A stretch of DNA of 39,469 bases from Acholeplasmatales bacterium (GTDB lineage: Bacteria > Bacillota_I > Bacilli_A > Acholeplasmatales > Acholeplasmataceae): assembly GCA_003249785.1 (NCBI GenBank), contig QKIB01000012.1:1-39469 (forward strand), written 5' to 3'. The position numbers were made by a program, and so were the translations under genes. The notes beneath the pieces were generated by a model. That model searched no databases. It saw only the letters and a list, made by a program, of their open reading frames with translations, and was not told where the DNA came from. Shown here piece after piece: positions 11,700-20,920 of the stretch. Every line of letters begins with the position of its first letter. Position 1 is the first letter of the stretch.

Positions 11700-12606
11700 T
11701 ATATCCGAATTTAAGCATGAGATATAAATAGCCACATCCAATGATACCAACCCACATTTTAGCTGCTTCAAGAAACGCTTCTGGATACATGCCCCAATTC
11801 CATGTAACAGGCCAGATACCGGCTTCATTTCTGGATAGCATCGCTAAATTGAATTCTTTAAACATCAAAGGCTGATAGAGATTAGAACCCAATGAAGGAT
11901 GATCTTTAATCAAGGATGATGGTTTAGCAACATACGACGTAAACCATTTCTTTTCATCTTTCTCGATGGTTAGATCCACTAAGGTGAGTAATTTGTTTTT
12001 GAGGGTGTTCGTTAAAAGTTCACCACGATGTGCAAGTGGTAAATCATTAGCCATATCCATGATGCATGCAAGTTCATGCACTTCCGATTCTTCATGGTTG
12101 CTTCCGATATAGGCTAGAACTCTTAACGCAACTTGTTCTGCATATTGATAGACCTTGGTTCCTTTTTTTGCATATCTTAAGACGAACCCGGCAATAGATG
12201 CTGAAGGATTAAAATCTGGTTTATCTTCTTCTCTGTAAGTCCACCATGGAGCATGAGGGTACAAATCATTGGTTTTGATCAAGCGTGGCCAAGACTGCGT
12301 TTTTTCATCAAACGAACCTTCAAGATATTTTAATAGATTGACAACAATACTGTGATTGGACTTCAGTTCAATCATTTTGATGATGCTCATTGCTGCCCAT
12401 GATTGAATGGGTGATGAGTCTGGATTCCAGCAATCAGGCTCCAACCCGTGACCAAATCCACCATCTTCGTTTTGATATTGGGCAAGCTCATCAATGACTT
12501 TCTGTTTCGGTGCATCGAAAAAGAGATAGTCTATTTGTGCTTTTTCTAAAGGTCTTGCATATGTTTTCAATTGTTTGATCAATTGTGTAATTTCAGGTGT
12601 AATCAT
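11689..12606 (-). CDS. Uncharacterised protein, prenyltransferase/squalene-cyclase-like alpha-toroid fold
   Basis: YQNEDGGFGHGLEPDCWNPDSSPIQSW pattern resembles terpenoid-cyclase/prenyltransferase repeats. Confidence 0.5.
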   Translation of the reverse strand: MITPEITQLIKQLKTYARPLEKAQIDYLFFDAPKQKVIDELAQYQNEDGGFGHGLEPDCWNPDSSPIQSWAAMSIIKMIELKSNHSIVVNLLKYLEGSFDEKTQSWPRLIKTNDLYPHAPWWTYREEDKPDFNPSASIAGFVLRYAKKGTKVYQYAEQVALRVLAYIGSNHEESEVHELACIMDMANDLPLAHRGELLTNTLKNKLLTLVDLTIEKDEKKWFTSYVAKPSSLIKDHPSLGSNLYQPLMFKEFNLAMLSRNEAGIWPVTWNWGMYPEAFLEAAKMWVGIIGCGYLYLMLKFGYIKK

Positions 12607-12618
12607 GAGGTCCTCCTT

Positions 12619-12649
12619 GAAAAAAAAGACATATATGAATATGTCATTG
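12619..12649 (-). terminator. Intrinsic terminator
   Basis: Reverse strand GACATATTCATATATGTC followed by eight T's. Confidence 0.75.
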
Positions 12650-12654
12650 AAAAA

Positions 12655-12879
12655 CTATTTGTATTGATTCATTGAAGCTAAAATCTGACGTACTTGTTTT
12701 TCTGATGGGGTTCTGCCCATTTGTTTCATCATTTCACGAATCATCATTTCATTGACTGGTGGGTTCTTTTCCAAGTATCTCTTGAACCATCCGCGTGCTG
12801 CAAAAAAGCCGATAATCCCGCCAACCAACAATGCGACAATCAATAAGACGACAAATAACCAAATTTGAATTGGAAACAT
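12655..12879 (-). CDS. YneF family (UPF0154) membrane protein
   Basis: N-terminal TM then KNPPVNEMMIREMMKQMGRTPSEKQVRQIL, characteristic of YneF. Confidence 0.9.
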   Translation of the reverse strand: MFPIQIWLFVVLLIVALLVGGIIGFFAARGWFKRYLEKNPPVNEMMIREMMKQMGRTPSEKQVRQILASMNQYK

Positions 12880-13016
12880 CTACTAATCACTCCTATCTTG
12901 CTACATCTATTTTACTTGATTACTATTTAAAATACAAGCGAAAATGAGTGTCGTTTGACAGATTATGCGGATTTGATTATAATGAGGTCAAATCAACGAA
13001 TTTCGAGGAGGCAATT

Positions 13017-13859
13017 ATGGACTATTTCATACAATTTATTCTCAGCTTTGGCAGTTATTTAATTATTGCCTACTTCTTGTATAGTATTTTAGGAGGCAAG
13101 CGAACGGTTTCGATTGTTGCCTTGACAGTTATTTTGCTATCCACTGTATTTGAATTTATCAAAACGATTGCTAGTGGGCTAGATACAAAAGTTATCCTGT
13201 TCTACTTTATGGCCAGAGTACTCCCTGTCATTTTCGCATTTTATGTGTTCATGGTCATCACAGGCGGTTTTACATTTTTCAAGTTTAATCTGAAAAAACG
13301 AAAACTTAAAGGAATATCTAATACCATCCAAACACGTAAATTTTCGAATCAGATTGCACTTTATTCAATTTTAGGATCTTTGGTGTTTGGAGTTCTCATC
13401 ACATTCTATGTGGATGGCTATATGAAATACGTCATTTTAACAGTTCTCGTCATTGCTCTTTTGGGAAGTCTTTATATTGTGTTTGAGAATGGCCAGATTG
13501 AAAGTGAACAAGTCATCTTAATCATCGGGAAAAATAAAGAGTTTCTCTATAGGTATAGAATACCTAAAACAAAACAAAAAGTCTATGTTCATGATTTCTT
13601 CACACAATCACAGTATATCGTTGATCCAATTGGCATTGCTATATTGAAAAATCCGAAGAAAAAAATATCCAAGGATTATCTCTTCTGGATTGCAACAGGA
13701 GACAAGATTGATATGACTGAATCACACCTGGAGCATCTATCATCTATCAGTTATCAAGCTTACTTGGAACAGTATGAAAAATATCATTATCGTGCACTCA
13801 CCTTTCATATCTCTTCAGATGAAAAGGTGGCACTCATCAAAAATAAGCGCATCAAATAA
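13017..13859 (+). CDS. Uncharacterised multi-TM membrane protein
   Basis: ATG 13017 follows SD GAGGAGG; the upstream part of the listed ORF (12948) is not supported by an SD. Confidence 0.7.
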   Translation: MDYFIQFILSFGSYLIIAYFLYSILGGKRTVSIVALTVILLSTVFEFIKTIASGLDTKVILFYFMARVLPVIFAFYVFMVITGGFTFFKFNLKKRKLKGISNTIQTRKFSNQIALYSILGSLVFGVLITFYVDGYMKYVILTVLVIALLGSLYIVFENGQIESEQVILIIGKNKEFLYRYRIPKTKQKVYVHDFFTQSQYIVDPIGIAILKNPKKKISKDYLFWIATGDKIDMTESHLEHLSSISYQAYLEQYEKYHYRALTFHISSDEKVALIKNKRIK

Positions 13860-13893
13860 CAAAAAAAGCATGTTCGACAACATGCTTTTTATT
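13859..13893. terminator. Intrinsic terminator
   Basis: aaaaaaAGCATGTTcgacAACATGCTttttatt. Confidence 0.85.
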
Positions 13894-13908
13894 ATGTAAG
13901 GTTATGGA

Positions 13909-14574
13909 TTAGAAAAACTTTGCTCTTGCCTGTTCCTTAACTTCTGCACTTGCAGTGAATGGGATTCTTGAAGTATAGCCAGCACGTGAAGCAACAATCA
14001 TCTTCGTTGGCCATGCAAAGATATCCTGATTCCATTTAAGTACTGTATCGTTATAAACTTCTCTAGCTGCTGTGATTTCTCTTTGCAGATAGCTGTTCTG
14101 CTGCATTGCATCAGCAAGTGACTGATGTGCTTTTAAATCTGGATAAGCTTCAAATGCAACATTAATGCTTCGCATTGCTTGATCAAGTTGACCAGCAACC
14201 TGGCTTCTGTTTTCTTCATTGGGGTTAGCACCGCCTCTGAATGCTGCAACAGTCTTCATGACATCTTTGTCTAAGTCAATGGATTTTTCAACAATGCCAA
14301 CTACGTTTTGCAATATCTGAACTCTTTGTTCTAGATAATTGTCAATTTGTGATGCATTGGCTTGAATCTTTTGTTGAAGCTGACGGAAATAATTGCGAGC
14401 ACTGATCTTCATGAATAAGAAGACTAAGCCAGGGATAATACCCAAAACCCACAGCACAATTTCAAAAACGAGCGAACCTGCTCCAACTTTCGCTGGAATC
14501 TGTTTCTCAATAACACTTACATCGCGTCCTTCTTTGTTAACTGGACCAGTCATTTCATCTAATTCATTTGCCAT
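13909..14574 (-). CDS. lemA: LemA family protein
   Basis: VQILQNVVGIVEKSIDLDKDVMKTVAAFRGG, N-terminal TM; start set at SD-preceded ATG (GGAGGTTAATACAATGG). Confidence 0.9.
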   Translation of the reverse strand: MANELDEMTGPVNKEGRDVSVIEKQIPAKVGAGSLVFEIVLWVLGIIPGLVFLFMKISARNYFRQLQQKIQANASQIDNYLEQRVQILQNVVGIVEKSIDLDKDVMKTVAAFRGGANPNEENRSQVAGQLDQAMRSINVAFEAYPDLKAHQSLADAMQQNSYLQREITAAREVYNDTVLKWNQDIFAWPTKMIVASRAGYTSRIPFTASAEVKEQARAKFF

Positions 14575-14619
14575 TGTATTAACCTCCATTTTTATTATAG
14601 CATTGATTAGGAAAATGTC

Positions 14620-16428
14620 CTATTTTTTTATCGTGAATGCAATAAACGAGCTTACCATGTAAAGATTTTCTTTTGATACTTTACCATCCTTCAAGTTTTC
14701 TAGCATCGACTTGAAACGATCGGCATAACTTTCTTCTTTGGTTTCTTGAACCACATTGATCGCGACATCTGTAGCATTTTCAACTGGAAGGTATTCGACC
14801 CAATGAACAGGGACTTGATGCGATCGTCCATCGCCTCCAAAGACAGTGATATAATCTATTCTGTCCTGGGTTTCATAGCCATAGGCAGTTACTTTAATTG
14901 TGTCACGGAAGTCTCCACTTTTTACGACAGAAGTCTTAAGAATATTACGTGTCTTTGACAAAGGATGTTTGAATTCTGATTCATTCATCATATTGACAAC
15001 GCGTTCATGTTCATAAAAACTGACATAACTCTTATAGAGATCTTTATAGATATATTCATGAGGTTTCATTTGTTGATATAAAGGTATCGCTAAAATTGGT
15101 GCGAAAGCAAAATAAACATTCTTTAGGTATTCATCATTATACTGAACGAAATTCTCTTTAATTACATCGACATCATACCCATGGAAATACTCAGGTGAAA
15201 TATCAAACTTAAATGTGGAAAGATGTTCGGGAAAGACGTAGTTGATCATCTTCTGTTTTGTGAAATCAAAATCATCTCCATAAGCAATTTCCTTATCTTT
15301 CATCAACTCAAGCAATTGCTTTTGAGCAAGTGGTGTGAAAAGTAATCTGAATTGAACTTCGTTATTACGGTTTTTAGCACCCCATAGCACTTCAAACTCA
15401 GAGTTTGCCATCACGGTGTAATTCTCACCACGCTTGGTGCTCTTTTCAGAAAGTTTTTCTAACTTCTTGATATCTTTGTTGACCATGCGATCCAGTTTCT
15501 TTTCTGAAAGAATTTCAGCGTCTGAATCCTCTCTAGAAAATGAGAGGTCTGGTGCAGCTTCATTACCATAAACTAAATAAGGCTGTTCGTTGTAATAGGG
15601 ACAAGGTTTATCGACATGTGCAGTCAATACCTGACTGTGAAATTGGGTGACGCGCTTACCGTTGACTGTTGAGGTTGTCGTCCATGTAATGGTGATGGAT
15701 CCTGTATAACGTTTTGTTCCCAAACGATGAATGAGATCGTTTCCGATAAAGAACGGATTTCCATGAAGTTCTCCGGATTGCACATAGAGCGTAGAGCGAT
15801 TTTTATCATTTTTAGCATTCAATCCAAATTTGTTCACCAGATAGTCCAAGCGTTTACTGTCAAACATCTTATCTAAATTGATTTGAGGAATTGTTTTTTC
15901 GAAGAGTTCGGTATTCATGCCATAGGTAAACAATAAATTCAGTGGTTCCATCTGACGCCAAGCAACTTGGATGAGGTCACTGATTTCTTTATCAAGTTTT
16001 GCTTTTAGCATCTTCAGTTCTTTAACTTTTGGGTTCAGTTTTTTGGCAATGACCATAATGGAGGTTATCAATAAGATAACTCCAAGAACGATGAATAGAT
16101 AATAGTAGAATGCCTGCATACCTTGAGTGAGTTGATAGATGCTATATCCAGCACCACCGATAGAAACAAAAATCAATAAGATGAATAACGTTATCAAGTT
16201 GTTGACTTTTCTGATCTGTTTGGCTTCTTCAGCACTTTCTGCCTGAAGTTTCTTGATTTTCTTGATGGTTTCTCTGTTTTCTTCGATATTTACATTAGAT
16301 TTTTTGATCAACTGATCAATATAGTCTGATGCATTCTGATGATGTGTATCCTTGTAGACATTTTTATACTGAATCAGCGGATCATAGATAAAAGCAGATT
16401 CCTTTTCATACGAATCGGACATAAGCAT
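14620..16428 (-). CDS. Uncharacterised membrane protein paired with LemA
   Basis: 602 aa, two TM helices near the N-terminus, adjacent to and upstream of lemA in the same orientation. Confidence 0.7.
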   Translation of the reverse strand: MLMSDSYEKESAFIYDPLIQYKNVYKDTHHQNASDYIDQLIKKSNVNIEENRETIKKIKKLQAESAEEAKQIRKVNNLITLFILLIFVSIGGAGYSIYQLTQGMQAFYYYLFIVLGVILLITSIMVIAKKLNPKVKELKMLKAKLDKEISDLIQVAWRQMEPLNLLFTYGMNTELFEKTIPQINLDKMFDSKRLDYLVNKFGLNAKNDKNRSTLYVQSGELHGNPFFIGNDLIHRLGTKRYTGSITITWTTTSTVNGKRVTQFHSQVLTAHVDKPCPYYNEQPYLVYGNEAAPDLSFSREDSDAEILSEKKLDRMVNKDIKKLEKLSEKSTKRGENYTVMANSEFEVLWGAKNRNNEVQFRLLFTPLAQKQLLELMKDKEIAYGDDFDFTKQKMINYVFPEHLSTFKFDISPEYFHGYDVDVIKENFVQYNDEYLKNVYFAFAPILAIPLYQQMKPHEYIYKDLYKSYVSFYEHERVVNMMNESEFKHPLSKTRNILKTSVVKSGDFRDTIKVTAYGYETQDRIDYITVFGGDGRSHQVPVHWVEYLPVENATDVAINVVQETKEESYADRFKSMLENLKDGKVSKENLYMVSSFIAFTIKK

Positions 16429-16515
16429 CCCTCCTTAGAATGGCTTTTAACAACGTGTTAACAAAGGTATATAAAGAAAGAGCATGGATGAACAGAACGT
16501 TGATATCCATCTCTT

Positions 16516-16544
16516 ATTATACGCTTGAACCAGGTGGTTTACAA
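16516..16544 (-). promoter_or_regulatory. Predicted sigma-A promoter for the 16428-lemA transcript
   Basis: Reverse strand TTGTAA - 17 nt - TATAAT. Confidence 0.6.
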
Positions 16545-16561
16545 TGTTTTTTAGAAGATTT

Positions 16562-17116
16562 CTAATGCTTGGAAATATCCGTTTTTTGGTATAAAGTAAT
16601 CCTCTTTATACCATAAGTTCTTGTTTTAATCTGATGTAAATCACCGATTTCTGTTGGCAATTCAACTTGTTTTTTTGTTTCGAAAATCATAATGCCGTCA
16701 GGATTAAGATGATCTTTTAGTGAAGCGATGACTGTTTCATGAACCATCATTTCATAAGGTGGATCAATGAAAATATAATCATAGAGATCATGTGCATCTA
16801 ATGCGTGCAAGAATCTTAAATAATCTTGATGAATCACGGTAATATGCGCTTTTTCACCAAGCATTTCAGCATTTGCCAAGATAGTTCTGATGGCATCTTT
16901 GTCATGATCAACTGCAAAAAGATGTTTTGCTCCTCTTGATATAGCTTCTAGGCCATAAGCTCCTGATCCCGCAAATAAATCAAGGATGATACCTTCAGTT
17001 GTGCCACCCAGCATGTTAAAGACGGACTCTTTGACCATGTCCGCTGTTTCTCTTGTTGATTTTTTTCCGACTTGAATCAGTTTTCTACCACGATACATTC
17101 CCCCAACAATTCTCAT
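16562..17116 (-). CDS. rsmD: 16S rRNA (guanine966-N2)-methyltransferase RsmD
   Basis: MRIVGGMYRGRKL, ILDLFAGSGAYGLEAISRGA, FIDPPYE motifs. Confidence 0.93.
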   Translation of the reverse strand: MRIVGGMYRGRKLIQVGKKSTRETADMVKESVFNMLGGTTEGIILDLFAGSGAYGLEAISRGAKHLFAVDHDKDAIRTILANAEMLGEKAHITVIHQDYLRFLHALDAHDLYDYIFIDPPYEMMVHETVIASLKDHLNPDGIMIFETKKQVELPTEIGDLHQIKTRTYGIKRITLYQKTDISKH

Positions 17117-17298
17117 ACCTCTGGTGTATACCCCGTTTCTTTAATCGTTTGAACAACCTTTTCCAAATCCTTTTCATTTTTGAATGTCACGGATTTGTCA
17201 CTCAGTTCAACTTTGGCGTTGAGCCCTTTCATAATCAAAGCTTTTTGAATCTTCATCACGCAATGATTGCATGTGATATCTGATACTGTAATTTTCAT
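17113..17298 (-). CDS. Heavy-metal-associated (copper chaperone-like) protein
   Basis: 61 aa HMA domain with CNHC metal-binding motif; overlaps rsmD and the downstream ATPase gene boundary. Confidence 0.85.
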   Translation of the reverse strand: MKITVSDITCNHCVMKIQKALIMKGLNAKVELSDKSVTFKNEKDLEKVVQTIKETGYTPEV

Positions 17299-19469
17299 GC
17301 CTGTTCTCCTTTTTGTATGGGTTTGAATTTGAATAGATTTAGACTTAATGCATTCAGCACAACCATAATACTTGAAAATCCCATGCCAATGCCAGCTAAC
17401 GATGGATTAAGCAATCCAGAAGCCGCAAGTGGAATCATGACTATATTATAGGCGAATGCCCAGAAAAAGTTAATATAAATATTTTTCAAGGTTGCCATTG
17501 ATAAGTCGATGGCTTTAATGACAAGACCTAGATCATTGGTCATCAGTGTGACATCAGAAGTGTCAATAGCGATATCACTGCCACTACCGACAGCGAATCC
17601 AACATCTGCCATCTTGAGTGCTGGAGCATCATTGATGCCATCACCAACGAAAGCGACAATATGACCTTGTTTTTGAATCTCATGAATCTTTTCTGCCTTT
17701 TCATGTGGCAGGACTTCACTAAAGATGTGTTCAATGCCAAGCTTTTTAGCAATGTATTGTGCTGTGATATCCTGATCACCTGTAATCATATAAGGTGTAA
17801 TTGATCTTCTTTTGAGTTCAGCAATTACATCTTGGGCTGTATCTTTAATAGGATCTTCGATGGCTATCATATGAATGATCTTTTGATCCATGGCTGTAAA
17901 GAATACAGATTTACCTTGTGAAAGAAAGGTTTGATATGATAGGTCTTTGACTTCAATTTTGAGTTCTTGCATCAATTTGAGTGAACCGACATACACCCAT
18001 TTGCCGTCAATTTTGCCTTTCAAACCTTTACCAATCATGACTTCAAAAGAGGTCACTTCTTTTAAAGGTTCATCGCATGCATCGACAAATGCTTTAGCAA
18101 TTGGATGATTCGAATGTTTTTCTAGGGATGCCGCATAAACAAGTGTGTTTTCATCGCCGATGATATCACTGATTTCTGGCTCACCTGTAGTTAGTGTTCC
18201 AGTTTTATCAAAAGCTATAGCAGTAATCTTATTGGCTACTTCAAAGAACTCTCCCCCCTTATAAAGTATCCCTTCCTTAAAGGCAATGCCACTGCCTACC
18301 GAGATGGATGTTGGTGTTGCAAGTCCCAATGCACAGGGACAAGAAATAACCAAAACAGCAATGCCTGGTGCAAATGCAACCGATAATGCATTGCCGCCAT
18401 GAATGATAAAGACCCATAAGAAGAAAACAACAATGCTGATCATGACAACCACAGGAACAAATAAGGAGGCAACTTTATCAGCAATACGTTGTGCTTTTGG
18501 CTTGATTAGCGCTGTATCCTCAACGGTTTGGATAATGTGCGCGAGCACAGTATCTGATCCGGTTGCGGTGACTTCAATCTCTAGGGTTTCCATCATATTG
18601 AAGGATGATCCAATGACTTGACTACCTTCTTCCTTCAAGGCTGGCATGGGCTCACCTGTAATCATTGCTTCATCGACATAGCTTTTTCCTGACTTGATGA
18701 TGCCATCCAAAGGAATTTTCTCATTGGCAAGTGCTATGATGATGTCCCCTTTCTTGACTTCATCGACAGGAACCATCACTTCTTGTCCATTTTTTCTGAT
18801 GCGTGCTTCTTTAGCACCTAAGCTGATTAAAGCCTGCAAGGCATCAGATGTTCTTTCCTTAACGCGATTTTCGAAATAATTTCCGATCATCACCATCAGG
18901 ATGATGACTGCTGTCGTTTCAAAATAGAGATCAGGCATGCCTGATGCACCCGAAAGTGTATGAGAAATGGTTTGATAAATACTAAAGAGATATGCAGCAC
19001 TCGTTCCCATGACAACCAGTGTATCCATCCCCAGATTCTTACCTTTAATCTGATGATAGCTTGCTTGGAAGAACCTGCGACCTACATAAAATAAGACAGG
19101 TGTAGCGATTGCCCATTGGACATACCCGTTCATTAAAATGGATGGCACATACATATGAATGCCCAAATGGACAAACATGGTCCATAACAATGGGAATGCG
19201 AAAATACCAGCCAAGATCAGATCAATGATATCTCTTTTCTTAGCTTTAAGTAATGCTTCGTTATTGAGAATTGGATAGTATCCAATGGTACGTAAATGAT
19301 TGGCAATAGCATCTGTATCATAGGTGGATTCATCATAGTTGAAAATGACTTTTTTTGAAGTCACGAGGACTTTGGCATCTATTTGATCCATTGGTTCGAA
19401 ATAGGATTCAATTGATTTGGCACATTGTGCACAGGTGATATTGCTGACTTTGATTGTTTTTCTGATCAT
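17295..19469 (-). CDS. copA: Copper-type P1B ATPase
   Basis: HMA CAQC, SCPCALGLATP (CPC), DKTGTLT, HSNHPIA, GDGINDAPAL. Confidence 0.93.
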   Translation of the reverse strand: MIRKTIKVSNITCAQCAKSIESYFEPMDQIDAKVLVTSKKVIFNYDESTYDTDAIANHLRTIGYYPILNNEALLKAKKRDIIDLILAGIFAFPLLWTMFVHLGIHMYVPSILMNGYVQWAIATPVLFYVGRRFFQASYHQIKGKNLGMDTLVVMGTSAAYLFSIYQTISHTLSGASGMPDLYFETTAVIILMVMIGNYFENRVKERTSDALQALISLGAKEARIRKNGQEVMVPVDEVKKGDIIIALANEKIPLDGIIKSGKSYVDEAMITGEPMPALKEEGSQVIGSSFNMMETLEIEVTATGSDTVLAHIIQTVEDTALIKPKAQRIADKVASLFVPVVVMISIVVFFLWVFIIHGGNALSVAFAPGIAVLVISCPCALGLATPTSISVGSGIAFKEGILYKGGEFFEVANKITAIAFDKTGTLTTGEPEISDIIGDENTLVYAASLEKHSNHPIAKAFVDACDEPLKEVTSFEVMIGKGLKGKIDGKWVYVGSLKLMQELKIEVKDLSYQTFLSQGKSVFFTAMDQKIIHMIAIEDPIKDTAQDVIAELKRRSITPYMITGDQDITAQYIAKKLGIEHIFSEVLPHEKAEKIHEIQKQGHIVAFVGDGINDAPALKMADVGFAVGSGSDIAIDTSDVTLMTNDLGLVIKAIDLSMATLKNIYINFFWAFAYNIVMIPLAASGLLNPSLAGIGMGFSSIMVVLNALSLNLFKFKPIQKGEQA

Positions 19470-19530
19470 GTTGCTTCCCTTCTTGTAGATTCATTTCACC
19501 TTTATTATAATCTTAATTGAAGTCGAAATA

Positions 19531-19556
19531 AAGAAAAGCACTCATAGAGTGCTATG
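19531..19556 (-). terminator. Intrinsic terminator
   Basis: Reverse strand AGCACTCtatGAGTGCTTTTCTTT; the stem includes the stop codon of the M42 gene. Confidence 0.75.
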
Positions 19557-20610
19557 CGTTGATGATTTCGTCAACTGTTTTTTGATTCAATTTTTTGAGT
19601 ACGGCTAAGATGAGTTTCACCGTGTTTTCATAATCTTCATAATGAATGATCGATGTGTGGGTGTGTAGATAACGTGTTGGAATGCAAATTGAGATTCCAG
19701 CAGCGCCTTCATGGGCAAGATGCATATGGCCAGCATCTGTTCTTCCCACATTGATGTACGCTTCCTGATAAGGTATGTTTTCAGACTTTGCTGTTTCGAT
19801 GAATAGATTTCTCAAACCTTGATTGGGTACAAGCCCTAAATCATAGAGTAAGATTTGTGGACCTTTGCCTAAAGATTGTTCAACAGGATCTCCCCCGGGA
19901 ACATCCATGGCTAATCCGGAATCGATAGCAATGGCAATGTCAGGATGTACTGTGTATGCACTTGTTTTTGCACCACGTAATCCCATTTCTTCTTGAACTG
20001 TGAAAGTCCCATAAAGTTGATTTGGTAAATCTTTTGCCTGTTTGAGCACTTCCATGACCACAGCACTACCGATGCGATTATCCCATGCTTTGTTTAAAAG
20101 ATAATTGGGATTGCCTAAAACCATGAACTCTGAATGAGGTGTGATCATCTGACCAGGTTCAACACCTAATTCCATGGCTTCTTTCTTTGAAGTTACACCT
20201 AAGTCAATATACATGGTTTCAATCCCAATGGCTTCCTTGCGCTTATCAGCAGGAATCACATGAGGAGGTTTGACGCCTGTCACACCATGAACGACACCTT
20301 TTTTGGTATGGATATCCCAAACTTGTGCTAGCATGACTTGTGAGAACCATCCGCCAATGGTTTGAAATTTAACAAAACCTTCATTGGTAATCTGGGTAAT
20401 CATGAGACCGACCTCATCCATATGTCCGGCAATCATGACCTTTGGTCCGTTTTGCTTTTTGATACCGATCAATGATCCAAGATTGTCATAAACGATTTCA
20501 TCAACATTTGGTTTGATGGCATTTGCGATAAATCGACTGACCTGTTTTTCATTACCTGGAATGCCAGGAAGTGATGATAGGTCTTTTAAGAGTTTCAAAG
20601 TTTCTTTCAT
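19552..20610 (-). CDS. M42 family metallopeptidase (glutamyl aminopeptidase/endoglucanase-like)
   Basis: AGHMDEVGLMI, VQEEMGLRGAKT, GRTDAGHMH motifs. Confidence 0.92.
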   Translation of the reverse strand: MKETLKLLKDLSSLPGIPGNEKQVSRFIANAIKPNVDEIVYDNLGSLIGIKKQNGPKVMIAGHMDEVGLMITQITNEGFVKFQTIGGWFSQVMLAQVWDIHTKKGVVHGVTGVKPPHVIPADKRKEAIGIETMYIDLGVTSKKEAMELGVEPGQMITPHSEFMVLGNPNYLLNKAWDNRIGSAVVMEVLKQAKDLPNQLYGTFTVQEEMGLRGAKTSAYTVHPDIAIAIDSGLAMDVPGGDPVEQSLGKGPQILLYDLGLVPNQGLRNLFIETAKSENIPYQEAYINVGRTDAGHMHLAHEGAAGISICIPTRYLHTHTSIIHYEDYENTVKLILAVLKKLNQKTVDEIINA

Positions 20611-20659
20611 AGGTTTGTCCCCAATTCACTAGAGAAGATTATAACATAAATTTTGGCAT

Positions 20660-20808
20660 AATAAAAGCCTAGAAAGCTGTGAGAACGAAATAGTTCAGGG
20701 GGGTGTTAACTTTTCGATGTATCGGGATTCCAATTGCTTGGCTTTCACACCCACATCGTTTTAACTCCCAAAATAAGATTTTGGGTTCCACGGCTGCTCC
20801 CTAGGTTC
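20660..20808 (-). ncRNA. Structured small RNA, 6S RNA-like candidate
   Basis: ~149-nt intergenic region with extensive nested self-complementarity (10-bp closing stem CCTAGGGAGC/GCTTTCTAGG, inner GTGGAAC/GTTCTCAC, upper CGATGT/ACATCG) driven by TTGACA-17-TGATAAATT. 6S identity inferred from rod-like shape only. Confidence 0.5.
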
Positions 20809-20814
20809 ACCTTC

Positions 20815-20843
20815 AATTTATCACTAAATGGCATCTTTGTCAA
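20815..20843 (-). promoter_or_regulatory. Strong promoter of the structured RNA
   Basis: Reverse strand TTGACA - 17 nt - TAAATT with extended -10 TGA. Confidence 0.75.
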
Positions 20844-20920
20844 GAAATAAAAGCGCTTACTTTGAAATAAGCGCCAAATTTCACATAATTGTATCTTATT
20901 ATATAAGATATGTTAGAAAA

